This document shows positions 26,513 through 34,377 of a stretch of 64,000 nucleotides of DNA, piece by piece. The notes beneath the pieces are model-generated. The model searched no databases and had not been told where the DNA came from. It saw only the letters and a list, made by a program, of their open reading frames with translations. The stretch spans positions 1 through 64,000 of the forward strand of contig CANMSB010000010.1 of the NCBI GenBank assembly GCA_947500445.1, read 5' to 3'. Numbering within the stretch: the first letter of the stretch is position 1; the number at the start of each line of letters is the position of its first letter. The position numbers were made by a program, and so were the translations under genes. Origin of the DNA: an uncultured Flavobacteriaceae bacterium. Lineage in GTDB: Bacteria; Bacteroidota; Bacteroidia; Flavobacteriales; Flavobacteriaceae.

Positions 26513-27556
26513 TCAAAACAGCTTCACATATCCGAAATCGAACAAGAAAAGAAATCCGATGATAACTAATGCCCATAAGGCACCTGCCCATATGGTTACA
26601 AGGAAAAACAACATGATAAGGTATATCGGAAGCGCAAAAAGGCCATAGGCAAAACGGAGCGTCGCCGTAAACTCGGGCTCCCATATCCGTGGCTTTACAA
26701 ATGCCCACCACACGAGCACCACCGGCAGGTTCAAGAGCACAAAAACAGGCTTCAAAAAAAGTTGGGCACCTTTTAAAATACGGTTTGGGCGGGTCCCCTC
26801 TTCCGGGCCATCCAAGTTGGCAATAACTTTGTTTACGGATACCGGATCTAAAAAATCCACCCCTTTGCCATGCAACCGTGAAACGATTTGTTCATAACTG
26901 TCCGTATCGTCGATATGGGTCGTTATGGTTTTCATACGGGCGGCCAATAGTTCCGTAAGCTTTCGGGCATTTTCGGGAAGAAAAGCATCATCCCCATCCC
27001 CGTTTACCGCAATGGGTTTACCAAAGTAAAGGGATACCCGGTCGGGAAAATGCGTTCCGTTCCTGTAATTGAGCCCTATGGGAACGATAGTGATCTTCAG
27101 ATCGGGAGTGTTCCCGATTGCTGTATGGATGATTCGGGCATAGCCTTTGCTGAGCGGACGCACCCTTCTTCTTAAATCGTGATTAGCCTCGGGAAAAAGC
27201 AGGATTGCACTATCCTTCTTTAAAAGGTCGGCACAGCTTTCAAAAATGGCATAATTTTTTTGCAAGGCCGTGCTGCCATTTCGCAAACGGTAAATGGGAA
27301 GCATCTGCAAATAGGTGAAAAATCGTTTTAACAAGGGATGTGCAAAAACATCCGACCGCGTTAAAAAATAGGGCTTTCTGCCACAGTATACCGCCAATAA
27401 AAGCACATCCATCAAGGCATTTTGGTGGTTGGGCAATAGGAGTACCGCTCCGTTCTTTGGTACATTATCGACCCCTACACGGCGAATTTTACCATAATAG
27501 CAAAACAGTGCACACCGAATCCATATTTTTATTATTCCATAGGCCAATCCCCTCAA
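26513..27556 (-). CDS. 1-acyl-glycerol-3-phosphate acyltransferase-like protein (PlsC family)
   Basis: 347 residues. The acyltransferase domain covers about 20-220: the block I motif appears as LPNHQNALMD, with five residues between His and Asp instead of the usual four, a variant I recall from this Bacteroidota subgroup. Block III is FPEANHD in place of FPEGTRS, then a basic RRRVRPLSKGYARI. Two or three hydrophobic segments near the C-terminus suggest membrane anchoring. It probably transfers acyl chains in phospholipid or ornithine-lipid synthesis; the exact substrate is open. Confidence 0.85.
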   Translation of the reverse strand: MRGLAYGIIKIWIRCALFCYYGKIRRVGVDNVPKNGAVLLLPNHQNALMDVLLLAVYCGRKPYFLTRSDVFAHPLLKRFFTYLQMLPIYRLRNGSTALQKNYAIFESCADLLKKDSAILLFPEANHDLRRRVRPLSKGYARIIHTAIGNTPDLKITIVPIGLNYRNGTHFPDRVSLYFGKPIAVNGDGDDAFLPENARKLTELLAARMKTITTHIDDTDSYEQIVSRLHGKGVDFLDPVSVNKVIANLDGPEEGTRPNRILKGAQLFLKPVFVLLNLPVVLVWWAFVKPRIWEPEFTATLRFAYGLFALPIYLIMLFFLVTIWAGALWALVIIGFLFLFDFGYVKLF

Positions 27557-27937
27557 TTGCTATGTTTTTGTGGGCAACCTGTCCCGGATTGTAAAACGTA
27601 TCGGCCCAAAATTTAAATGCCATGTTCCCCAAAAGGCACCAGGAAAAGCCATTCCCCCTGCCCTACACAAGGTGAAGGTGCAAAAAAGAAAAAGGGCGGT
27701 ATTTGGTACTCCCATAGCAATGATGAACGATTTAATGTTATTGGTCTTATACAAGACCTCAAGATACTGTATAAGTCCCATACTTTTGCACTTCCTGACC
27801 ATTCGGTACGACAGGCTAACGTGTTCCCTTTTTAATGGTCTTTCCCCGTAGCGATGTCCCCTCCCGATATTTGCAAATCCACAGCGATCGGAAAAAACCT
27901 TCGAATCCATTAACTTTACCATAAAAACAGCGAAGAT
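27557..27937. other. 381-base region without a convincing gene
   Basis: Holds the upstream regions of the divergent acyltransferase and thioredoxin-like genes. Frames up to 120 codons exist on the minus strand but read as low-likelihood protein with rare residues clustered. No repeat or hairpin recognised. Confidence 0.45.
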
Positions 27938-28492
27938 ATGGCAAGAACGCCCAGCAATATGTTGCCCTTAGGCACCCAAGCACCTGCATTTCAACTACCC
28001 GATCCGGTTTCCGACACGATAATGACCCTTGATGACTGTAAGGGAGAAAAGGGAACGGTGGTGCTGTTTATATGCAATCACTGCCCCTTTGTTATCCATG
28101 TGAACCCATTGCTCAGTTCGTTGGCCAAAACATATCAGGCGAAAGGAATTACCTTTGTCGCGATATCGAGCAACGATATTGATAACTACCCGCAAGACGC
28201 TCCGGACTTGATGAAGGCGACGGCTTTGAAGGAGGGGTATTCCTTTCCATATTTATATGATGCCTCTCAAGAGGTCGCCAAGGCGTATGATGCGGCCTGT
28301 ACCCCGGACAGCTACCTTTTTGACGGTTCCCAGAAGTTGGTATACCGGGGGCAGCTTGACGACTCCAGACCGGGAAATGGCATACCCCTTTCTGGGGCCG
28401 ACCTAAGCGGGGCAATGGATGCCCTTTTGGATGGAAGACCGATTTCCGAAAATCAGAAACCGAGTATCGGTTGCAATATTAAATGGCGGTAG
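27938..28492 (+). CDS. thioredoxin-like / AhpC-TSA family protein
   Basis: 184 residues, no signal peptide. A thioredoxin fold with the CNHCPF active site (residues about 46-51) after the strand GTVVLFI, followed by ITFVAISSNDIDNYPQD, DASQEVAKAYDAACTPDSYL (cis-Pro region) and DGSQKLVYRGQLDDSRPG. This form, with CxxCPF and a C-terminal NIKWR, is a widespread subgroup whose members are annotated as thioredoxin-family or peroxiredoxin. A cytoplasmic thiol redox role is likely; substrate unknown. Confidence 0.88.
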   Translation: MARTPSNMLPLGTQAPAFQLPDPVSDTIMTLDDCKGEKGTVVLFICNHCPFVIHVNPLLSSLAKTYQAKGITFVAISSNDIDNYPQDAPDLMKATALKEGYSFPYLYDASQEVAKAYDAACTPDSYLFDGSQKLVYRGQLDDSRPGNGIPLSGADLSGAMDALLDGRPISENQKPSIGCNIKWR

Positions 28493-28906
28493 GCCCACCG
28501 TATTTAAAGGTGTCGAAAAACCTAGTAGCTACAAGTACCTTTGGTTTATAAACCACATGATATTGTATCCTTAACGGGAATCTTATCCGAAATCCACCTA
28601 GTCGATAATAGCTCGAAACCTAGTATCGGCATTTGAAATTGAACCCCTTTGTATTTTCCATATATTGTTTAAAAGAATGGACGAAACCGCGATCTATTCA
28701 AAATGCATCGGTTTATTGGAAAAGGATAACACTGTCTTAATAGTGCGTCAAAGTAGCGGTAAACAGTTGGCGGTATTAGATTTTATAATCCATAAAAATT
28801 ACCGGCCGACATATTGGACCAAGAACTTGTCGAAGATTTGTAGCCCTGGCACCCGCGAAAAACGTTAAATCCCTTCACTGACCAAAGTAAGGGTTTGGCC
28901 GTAAAA
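28493..28906. other. 414-base region without a convincing gene; holds dispersed repeat D
   Basis: The part 28701-28866 belongs to the dispersed repeat listed separately. A 67-codon frame at 28665-28868 runs through the repeat; since other repeat copies do not preserve that frame it is not called. Confidence 0.5.
28701..28866. repeat. diverged dispersed repeat D, copy 2
   Basis: Shares AAATGCA, CGGTTTAT, TTGGAAAAG, AATCCATAAAAATT and GAAGATTTGTAGC-type blocks with copies 1 and 3, in the same order. The end block GTATCCTTTCAACC is missing here, so this copy is shorter. Confidence 0.5.
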
Positions 28907-29449
28907 CTACCACCCTTTGCGCTTCAGGAGTTCCGCGATATGGGCGAAATGATGACTGCCATGCCATGCGTATCTTCCGATATTGACCGCCAAAGTAGTT
29001 TCCACGTTTCCTTCTGGGTGTATAAAGGTCCGCTCCAGCTCCGCACTAGAAAGCCCTTTTAAAAAATACACCAGTTTGGCATGCACGGCCGTCAAATGCG
29101 CTAGCGAAAGTGCTATTGGCGCCGTTTTGGCATCGAAAAGATTCGACCACTCCTTTTCCAGATAGGGTTTTATTACCGGTGCATTCTCGGTCATCCCCCA
29201 TTTAAACCGGATATAGCTATGGTGGTGGCTATCCGATACATGGTGTACCACTTGCCGAACCGTCCAACCATTGGGGCGATACGGCGTATCCAATTGTGCT
29301 TCGCTTAGCGGTGTCACCATATCTTCCAAACGCTTTGGTAAGGTTTCCAAGATTTCTATCCATTTGGCGAGCATGGTGGCATCGATTTGCTCGGGAGCGT
29401 TAAATTTTCCTATCGGGTATCTTAATATTTCTAGAGAAATGTTATCCAT
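28907..29449 (-). CDS. YfiT-type bacillithiol transferase (DinB superfamily)
   Basis: 180 residues, close to the usual 170-180. The N-terminus LRYPIGKFNAPEQ is the family signature. The metal site histidines lie in VRQVVHHVSDSHHHSYIRFK (about 67-85) and HGSHHFAHI near the C-terminus. The fold is a four-helix bundle. Such enzymes conjugate bacillithiol to reactive compounds in the cytoplasm. Bacillithiol occurs in some Bacteroidota; no synthesis genes are in the window. Divergent from the peroxiredoxin gene, 109 bases apart, so stress co-regulation is plausible. Confidence 0.87.
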   Translation of the reverse strand: MDNISLEILRYPIGKFNAPEQIDATMLAKWIEILETLPKRLEDMVTPLSEAQLDTPYRPNGWTVRQVVHHVSDSHHHSYIRFKWGMTENAPVIKPYLEKEWSNLFDAKTAPIALSLAHLTAVHAKLVYFLKGLSSAELERTFIHPEGNVETTLAVNIGRYAWHGSHHFAHIAELLKRKGW

Positions 29450-29558
29450 ATCGTAAAAGTACTAAACTTAAACACTTTTTTTACGGCCCTTGATAGGGTA
29501 TTCCTATATAATCTACTAATTTTATAGAGTTCAAACTATTTAATTTAAAACGTGTCAA

Positions 29559-30200
29559 ATGGCAACAATACGATTGGGCGATAAAGCCCCCGATTTTACA
29601 GCGGACAGTTCTATGGGAACTGTAAATTTATATGAATATCTCGGCGACGGTTGGGGTATCCTGTTTTCACATCCTGCCGATTTTACCCCAGTATGTACTA
29701 CCGAATTGGGTACGGCCGCAAAGTTCAAAGGAGAATTTGATAAAAGAAATGTAAAAATGCTCGCCTTGAGCGTCGATGGCGCCGCTTCCCATGCCGAATG
29801 GATCAAGGATATCAACGAAGTGCAGAACACCACCGTAAACTTCCCCATCATTGCGGATGAGGACAAAAAGGTAAGTGGATTGTACGATATGATACACCCG
29901 AATGCGGATAACAACCTTACCGTTCGTTCGGTATTTATCATCGCTCCCGACAAAACGGTAAAACTGATCCTTACCTATCCTGCCTCCACAGGCCGGAATT
30001 TTTATGAGTTGCTGCGCGTAATCGATTCTTTACAACTGACGGCCTACCATAAAGTGGCGACACCGGCGAACTGGGAGTCCGGTCAGGATGTGGTGGTCAG
30101 TCCGGCCATACCGACGGATAAGGCGAAAGAGATTTTTGAAAAGGGTGTAGAAGAAGTAAAACCCTATCTTAGGATGACACCGGATCCAACAGCATCGTAA
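29559..30200 (+). CDS. peroxiredoxin, Prx6 type
   Basis: 213 residues, full length. It reduces peroxides in the cytoplasm. The peroxidatic cysteine is in HPADFTPVCTTELG (residue about 48) with the conserved Pro and Thr. The long C-terminal extension with FYELLRVIDSLQL and TPANWESGQDVVVSP is characteristic of the Prx6 group, and no resolving cysteine is evident, so a 1-Cys mechanism is likely. It has its own terminator. Confidence 0.94.
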   Translation: MATIRLGDKAPDFTADSSMGTVNLYEYLGDGWGILFSHPADFTPVCTTELGTAAKFKGEFDKRNVKMLALSVDGAASHAEWIKDINEVQNTTVNFPIIADEDKKVSGLYDMIHPNADNNLTVRSVFIIAPDKTVKLILTYPASTGRNFYELLRVIDSLQLTAYHKVATPANWESGQDVVVSPAIPTDKAKEIFEKGVEEVKPYLRMTPDPTAS

Positions 30201-30205
30201 TTACC

Positions 30206-30230
30206 AAAGGCCCCAGAACGGGGCCTTTTT
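30206..30230 (+). terminator. terminator after the peroxiredoxin gene
   Basis: AAAGGCCCC, short loop, GGGGCCTTTTT. Confidence 0.85.
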
Positions 30231-30497
30231 GTTTATGTTTCATAAGTACCGAAACAAGGTAGTATCGGGCACGCTATTTTACCACCGCGATTCAAATCAA
30301 TAAGCATTTGAATATCGGCGACGAGGCTTGTAAAAAAGGTGTTCCCAATCGGATTTCGAATGTTGGCATTTTTTTCAAAGCATTCTTTTTTAAACCATCG
30401 TACGAAACGAACCAAAGATAAGATTACCAAAATATGCAGTGTTAAAAAATTAAATCATATCTTCGCGTTTTAATTTATAATTTTTTAATTTTTTATT

Positions 30498-30692
30498 ATG
30501 GGTAAAGGAACAGTAAAATTCTTCAATGATTCCAAAGGTTATGGTTTTATCACTGAAGATGGTTCAAGCGAAGATCACTTTGTACACATTTCAGGTTTAA
30601 TCGATGAAATACGCGAAGGTGACGTTGTAGAATTTGAGCTACAACAAGGAAAAAAAGGATTAAACGCGGTAAATGTGAAAGTTGTTGACTAG
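30498..30692 (+). CDS. cspA: cold-shock domain protein
   Basis: 64 residues, one cold-shock domain. RNP1 is KGYGFI and RNP2 is HFVHI, and the start MGKGTVKFFND is typical. It binds single-stranded RNA or DNA and melts RNA structure. The leader before it is very AT-rich, as often seen for csp genes; the leader length was not determined. A terminator follows. Which paralogue it is cannot be said, so the symbol is generic. Confidence 0.92.
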   Translation: MGKGTVKFFNDSKGYGFITEDGSSEDHFVHISGLIDEIREGDVVEFELQQGKKGLNAVNVKVVD

Positions 30693-30715
30693 GCACGTAT
30701 AAACTTTTTTGATAC

Positions 30716-30748
30716 AAGACCTCTGCACAAGTAGGGGTCTTTTTTTTG
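30716..30748 (+). terminator. terminator after the cold-shock gene
   Basis: AAGACC(T)C, loop, G(G)GGTCTT, then eight T. Confidence 0.8.
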
Positions 30749-30784
30749 ACCCCATAAGCATCGAAACCAAACTATTATGCACCT

Positions 30785-30985
30785 AAAATGCACCGGTTTA
30801 TGGAAAAAGAATGGAATTCTATTTCATCATTACATTAGGACAGTTGGTAGTAAGCTATTTTGTAATACATTAAAATAATGGACTGCCAAATATGACTGCA
30901 GAATGGATGAAGATCAGTAGCCCCGAGTACTCGAAGAAAAGTCTTGCGGTAAAGCGTATCCTTTCAACCAACCGCTGCAACTACT
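30785..30985. repeat. diverged dispersed repeat D, copy 3
   Basis: Shares AAAATGCACCGGTTTAT, GGACTGCC, ATATGACT, GAAGATCAGTAGCCC, CGAGTACTCG and GTATCCTTTCAACCAA with copy 1 near 5.1 kb and, in its first half, with copy 2. Confidence 0.6.
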
Positions 30986-31216
30986 GAAATTTGTTTAACT
31001 TTTTACGCAACCATTACGAAATGTTACGTCTTATCTTAAACAGAATCGACATAAAGCACGCTATTCGCGTTTACTCACCTCATTTCAACCAGTTTGTTTG
31101 GAACTGCAAAGTAGCTTTTGCGACCTTATAATCATTTTACGTCAACTAACAATTGTAAAATAAGGGAGTAACAGGTGATTTTCTCAAGGAAACGAAAACA
31201 TCGCAAGGTGTTCCTA
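30986..31216. other. spacer between repeat D and the small membrane gene
   Basis: AT-rich sequence with no frame longer than a few tens of codons and no clear hairpin. With the terminator and the repeat before it, the gene-free stretch is over 450 bases. Confidence 0.4.
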
Positions 31217-31330
31217 ATGTCAGTGAAAAACACAAGATCTTGGATGGTGACTTTCTTTATAATTCTTATTGCCCTAGTGATTGCCAACATCGGTTTCTTA
31301 TTGCGTACCATCGACGAACATAAAAACTAG
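31217..31330 (+). CDS. 37-residue single-pass membrane protein
   Basis: The ATG at 31217 opens 37 codons: a short basic start (SVKNTRSW), a clean hydrophobic helix (VTFFIILIALVIANIGFLL) and a charged end (RTIDEHKN). AAGGTG lies 7 bases before the start. The positive-inside charge pattern suggests the N-terminus faces the cytoplasm. No family recognised; the composition argues for a real small protein, but the length is too short to be certain. Confidence 0.5.
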   Translation: MSVKNTRSWMVTFFIILIALVIANIGFLLRTIDEHKN

Positions 31331-31482
31331 CACTAAAGGGATAACCAAAGAGCGGAAATACTATTTTGCCGTTCTTTTACTTATGAAGTACAGTTCGGTA
31401 GAGGTAGAAAACTTCTAAATTTTACGGGTAGGGTTTTCTCATAGTGCGTTGTTACTCGTAAACAAAAGACTCCTACTACCTC

Positions 31483-31587
31483 ATGATTACTTTTTTCGCT
31501 ATTCTATTCTTATTGATTGTTATCAATCTTGTTCTTCTGGTCGTCAGCGTAGAAACTCCTGTGGATTCCTCCAAAAATCAAGATTAG
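31483..31587 (+). CDS. 34-residue single-pass membrane protein
   Basis: The ATG at 31483 opens 34 codons: an N-terminal hydrophobic helix (ITFFAILFLLIVINLVLLVV) and a polar tail ending SSKNQD. It follows the other small membrane gene by 152 bases on the same strand, and their similar plan suggests related roles. It converges on the S8 peptidase gene. No family recognised. Confidence 0.45.
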   Translation: MITFFAILFLLIVINLVLLVVSVETPVDSSKNQD

Positions 31588-31655
31588 GCGTCCCATTATA
31601 AGAAAAGCGCGATGCCTTTTCTCAATGAAAAACGACATCACGCCTCTGGATCCTT

Positions 31656-33188
31656 TTATTGTACGGCCTTCAGCGCATCCAAATTGCCCCAACCATAATC
31701 GCTGTCCCGGTTCGGATATAGGTCCGCAGCCCTGATCATTTTGTCCAATACCGCCTCGCGCGACCATTCGGGATTGCGCGACCAAACCAGCGCAGCGATA
31801 CCGGCCGCACTTGCCGTTGCCACGGAAGAACCTCCCACATAGTCCTCCTCTGCATTGTAATAGCCCAAGGTAGGTACATGTTCCCCTGAAGCACGCTCCA
31901 TAATCATGGTGAAATCGATGGCAGAGCCCTTATGGCATACTTCGCATTCGTTATAGCTGTTTTGTTCCCGTACTCCCGTTACCGCAACCGTCTCGCTCAT
32001 AGATGCGGGGAAAATGACCCCAACGAAATTGGTAAAACTGGTAGACGTACCACCTGCGCAAAAAATCAATTTTCCCTGGGCATGTGCGTAACGGATCGCG
32101 TCCGCTATTCGCCCAACCGAAAAAACATATCCCATGGACATGGAAATGATCTTTACATCATCCCGAGCTCCTAACTCGGTAATGGCACGGGCCACGCCTT
32201 TTTGTTCATGATAACCGTTCAAAAGCACATCCTTTGCAGCCCTATAGGACAACAAGTCCGCGTTGTAGGCGACCCCCACCGGTAGTCCCATATCGTTTCG
32301 AGGAGCGGTAGCCGCTGCCGACATACTGGTACCATGACCGCACTTATCATCGGGACCATCGGTCTTTGTGGACCATGGCCAGAAAGAATCTACATATACC
32401 CCATAACTTTCGATCGTTCTTCCCGTATTGGAATACCCATTACCGAAATCGGTTCCCAACAACGACTGCCCCGCCGATAGCCCGGTATCGACAACACCAA
32501 TGGTAATACCGCTCCCAGTGCTATAGTCCCAAGCCCGATCGATATTGTGCAAAGGAAAATTCCAGGGCATTTTGGCATTGGGGAGAATCGGGATAAAGTC
32601 TTCTTGTCGCACCACTTCGCCCTCAAATCCGCAGCCCAAGCTGGATAGATCCGATTTCGATTCCGCTGTTTGTTGTAAAAACGGATATCCGGCGGGTTCC
32701 AAATAGCGTATATCCTTATTTTTGCGCAATTCGGCAATGGTGGCCATATTTGTGGCCCTTACATCGATGAGGGTCAGTGTGGCATCATCGTACAACAATA
32801 CTTTGGAGGATTTTTCAGTAGCGTCCGGGTTCTTGTCTTCCAATTTCCGAACCAATTCGATAATGTTGTTTTTGGCGTTCAAGGCAGTACTGGAATTTTT
32901 ATTCTCAAAACCACCATTGTCTCCGTTATATCCTATAGTCAAAACTTCCTCAGAATGCTTCACGGCACTCCAGAGCACCTTGTCGGAAACGCTATTCCAA
33001 TTAAACTCGCCCTTAGCGGAAAGTTCCTTTTCAATGATTTCATCGATTTGCGTTTTTGAAAACGGTTCCTCTTGCATATCCAAAGGTTCCCCAGCAATTT
33101 GATCGGTAGGGTAGGTTTCTTCTTTTGAACAAGAAACGAACATCAGTAAGACGACAATAAATAAACGAAAGTGCAGTGTATTTTTCAT
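31656..33188 (-). CDS. S8 (subtilisin-like) serine peptidase, lipoprotein
   Basis: 510 residues. A lipoprotein signal ends in FVSC (about residue 20). The peptidase domain starts near 225, with catalytic Asp in IGVVDTG, His in CGHGTSMSAAA and Ser in GGSSVATASAAG; all three are present. The region before it is long and may be a propeptide (ending ...IRYLEPAGYP, reminiscent of I9-type segments). It probably acts at the cell envelope. The domain ends in the usual YPNRDSDYGWGNLDALKAV helix. Confidence 0.92.
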   Translation of the reverse strand: MKNTLHFRLFIVVLLMFVSCSKEETYPTDQIAGEPLDMQEEPFSKTQIDEIIEKELSAKGEFNWNSVSDKVLWSAVKHSEEVLTIGYNGDNGGFENKNSSTALNAKNNIIELVRKLEDKNPDATEKSSKVLLYDDATLTLIDVRATNMATIAELRKNKDIRYLEPAGYPFLQQTAESKSDLSSLGCGFEGEVVRQEDFIPILPNAKMPWNFPLHNIDRAWDYSTGSGITIGVVDTGLSAGQSLLGTDFGNGYSNTGRTIESYGVYVDSFWPWSTKTDGPDDKCGHGTSMSAAATAPRNDMGLPVGVAYNADLLSYRAAKDVLLNGYHEQKGVARAITELGARDDVKIISMSMGYVFSVGRIADAIRYAHAQGKLIFCAGGTSTSFTNFVGVIFPASMSETVAVTGVREQNSYNECEVCHKGSAIDFTMIMERASGEHVPTLGYYNAEEDYVGGSSVATASAAGIAALVWSRNPEWSREAVLDKMIRAADLYPNRDSDYGWGNLDALKAVQ

Positions 33189-33300
33189 ATCGGAAATGGG
33201 TTGATTGTTTACTTATGCAAGATAAGAAATTTCCAAGGCCTGCCCTTCAAATTTGACGGAACACCCAATTATTTGCGAAGGTCCGTACAAAACGGACATA

Positions 33301-33330
33301 AAAAGACCCTGGTTTCCCAAGGTCTTTTTT
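33301..33330 (-). terminator. terminator of the prolyl isomerase gene
   Basis: AAAAGACC, 12-base loop, GGTCTTTT, just after the minus-strand stop at 33357, with a T-run in that direction. Confidence 0.75.
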
Positions 33331-33356
33331 TATAAGATTCTAAAAGTTCCGATGGA

Positions 33357-34289
33357 CTAGCCCACCTTCATCAATTCTACATCAAATATGAGGGTAGCGT
33401 TCGGCGGTATGACACCACCTGCACCGGCACTGCCGTATCCCAAATCCGATGGAATTACAAAACGCGCCTTATCGCCAACTTCCAAAAGCATAATGCCTTC
33501 GTCCCAACCTGGAATTACCTGGCCTACGCCAACTTGAAACGCAATAGGTTCATTTCTTTTGTACGAAGAGTCAAAAACTTGGCCGTTCAACAAAGATCCT
33601 TCGTAATGCACCGCTACCTTATCTCCTGCCTGCGCTTTGGCGCCATCGCCTTTTTGGATGATCTGGTAACGCAAACCGCTAGCGGTCTCGTTGAAACCTG
33701 CAGCTACTTTGTCAAGCTCGGCCGCCTGTTGTTTTTTCGCTTCGGCTTCCCTAGCTGCTTTTGTAGCGGCCAGACTATCGAAGGCGGCATTGGCATCCCA
33801 GGCTTTGGCCTCTTCTCCGACCCTTACGATTTCCAAGCGCTCGATAACATCGTTTTGGGCAATAGCATCGACTATATCCTGACCGGTGGCCACATGTCCG
33901 AACACAGTATGCTTGTTATCCAACCAAGGGGTCGCGATATGGGTAATAAAGAATTGACTGCCATTGGTACCCGGGCCCGCATTGGCCATGGAAAGTACTC
34001 CGGGAGCATCGTGCACAAGTTCCGGATGGAACTCATCGTCGAATTTGTATCCGGCATCTCCGGTACCTGTACCCTGGGGGCATCCTCCCTGTATCATAAA
34101 ATCGGGAATGACGCGGTGAAATTTAAGACCGTCGTAATACGGTTCCCCTTCAGATTTTACCGTGTTTTTTTTCGTCCCTTCGGCCAAGGATACAAAATTA
34201 CCGACCGTTCCAGGGGTTTTATCGTGTGTAAGTTTCACCAAAATCTCACCTTTTGTGGTGTCGAATTTGGCATAAATACCATCTTGCAT
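33357..34289 (-). CDS. dual peptidyl-prolyl isomerase: cyclophilin plus FKBP
   Basis: 310 residues. A cyclophilin domain spans about 1-160 (YDGLKFHRVIPDFMIQGG, GPGTNGSQFFIT, LDNKHTVFGHV). An alanine/lysine-rich linker spans about 170-198. An FKBP domain fills the rest (GDKVAVHYEGSLLNGQVFDS, FQVGVGQVIPGWDEGI, IPSDLGYGSAGAG, LIFDVEL). Both families catalyse cis-trans isomerisation of peptide bonds before proline. No signal peptide is visible, so it is probably cytoplasmic. Domain order is cyclophilin first, as in known CFBP-type proteins. Active-site residues appear intact in both. Confidence 0.93.
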   Translation of the reverse strand: MQDGIYAKFDTTKGEILVKLTHDKTPGTVGNFVSLAEGTKKNTVKSEGEPYYDGLKFHRVIPDFMIQGGCPQGTGTGDAGYKFDDEFHPELVHDAPGVLSMANAGPGTNGSQFFITHIATPWLDNKHTVFGHVATGQDIVDAIAQNDVIERLEIVRVGEEAKAWDANAAFDSLAATKAAREAEAKKQQAAELDKVAAGFNETASGLRYQIIQKGDGAKAQAGDKVAVHYEGSLLNGQVFDSSYKRNEPIAFQVGVGQVIPGWDEGIMLLEVGDKARFVIPSDLGYGSAGAGGVIPPNATLIFDVELMKVG

Positions 34290-34377
34290 ATCGCTCTTTT
34301 TTTATGAGCGGCAAAGGTACCTTTTTTGATTGGAGTTTAAAAACCGGAAAATGCCGTAACAATGTATTTACCCCGCC

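Noticed and set aside
27560-27922. 120-codon minus-strand frame between the acyltransferase and thioredoxin-like genes
   Set aside because: No signal, motif or start context; residue make-up resembles random translation of an upstream region.
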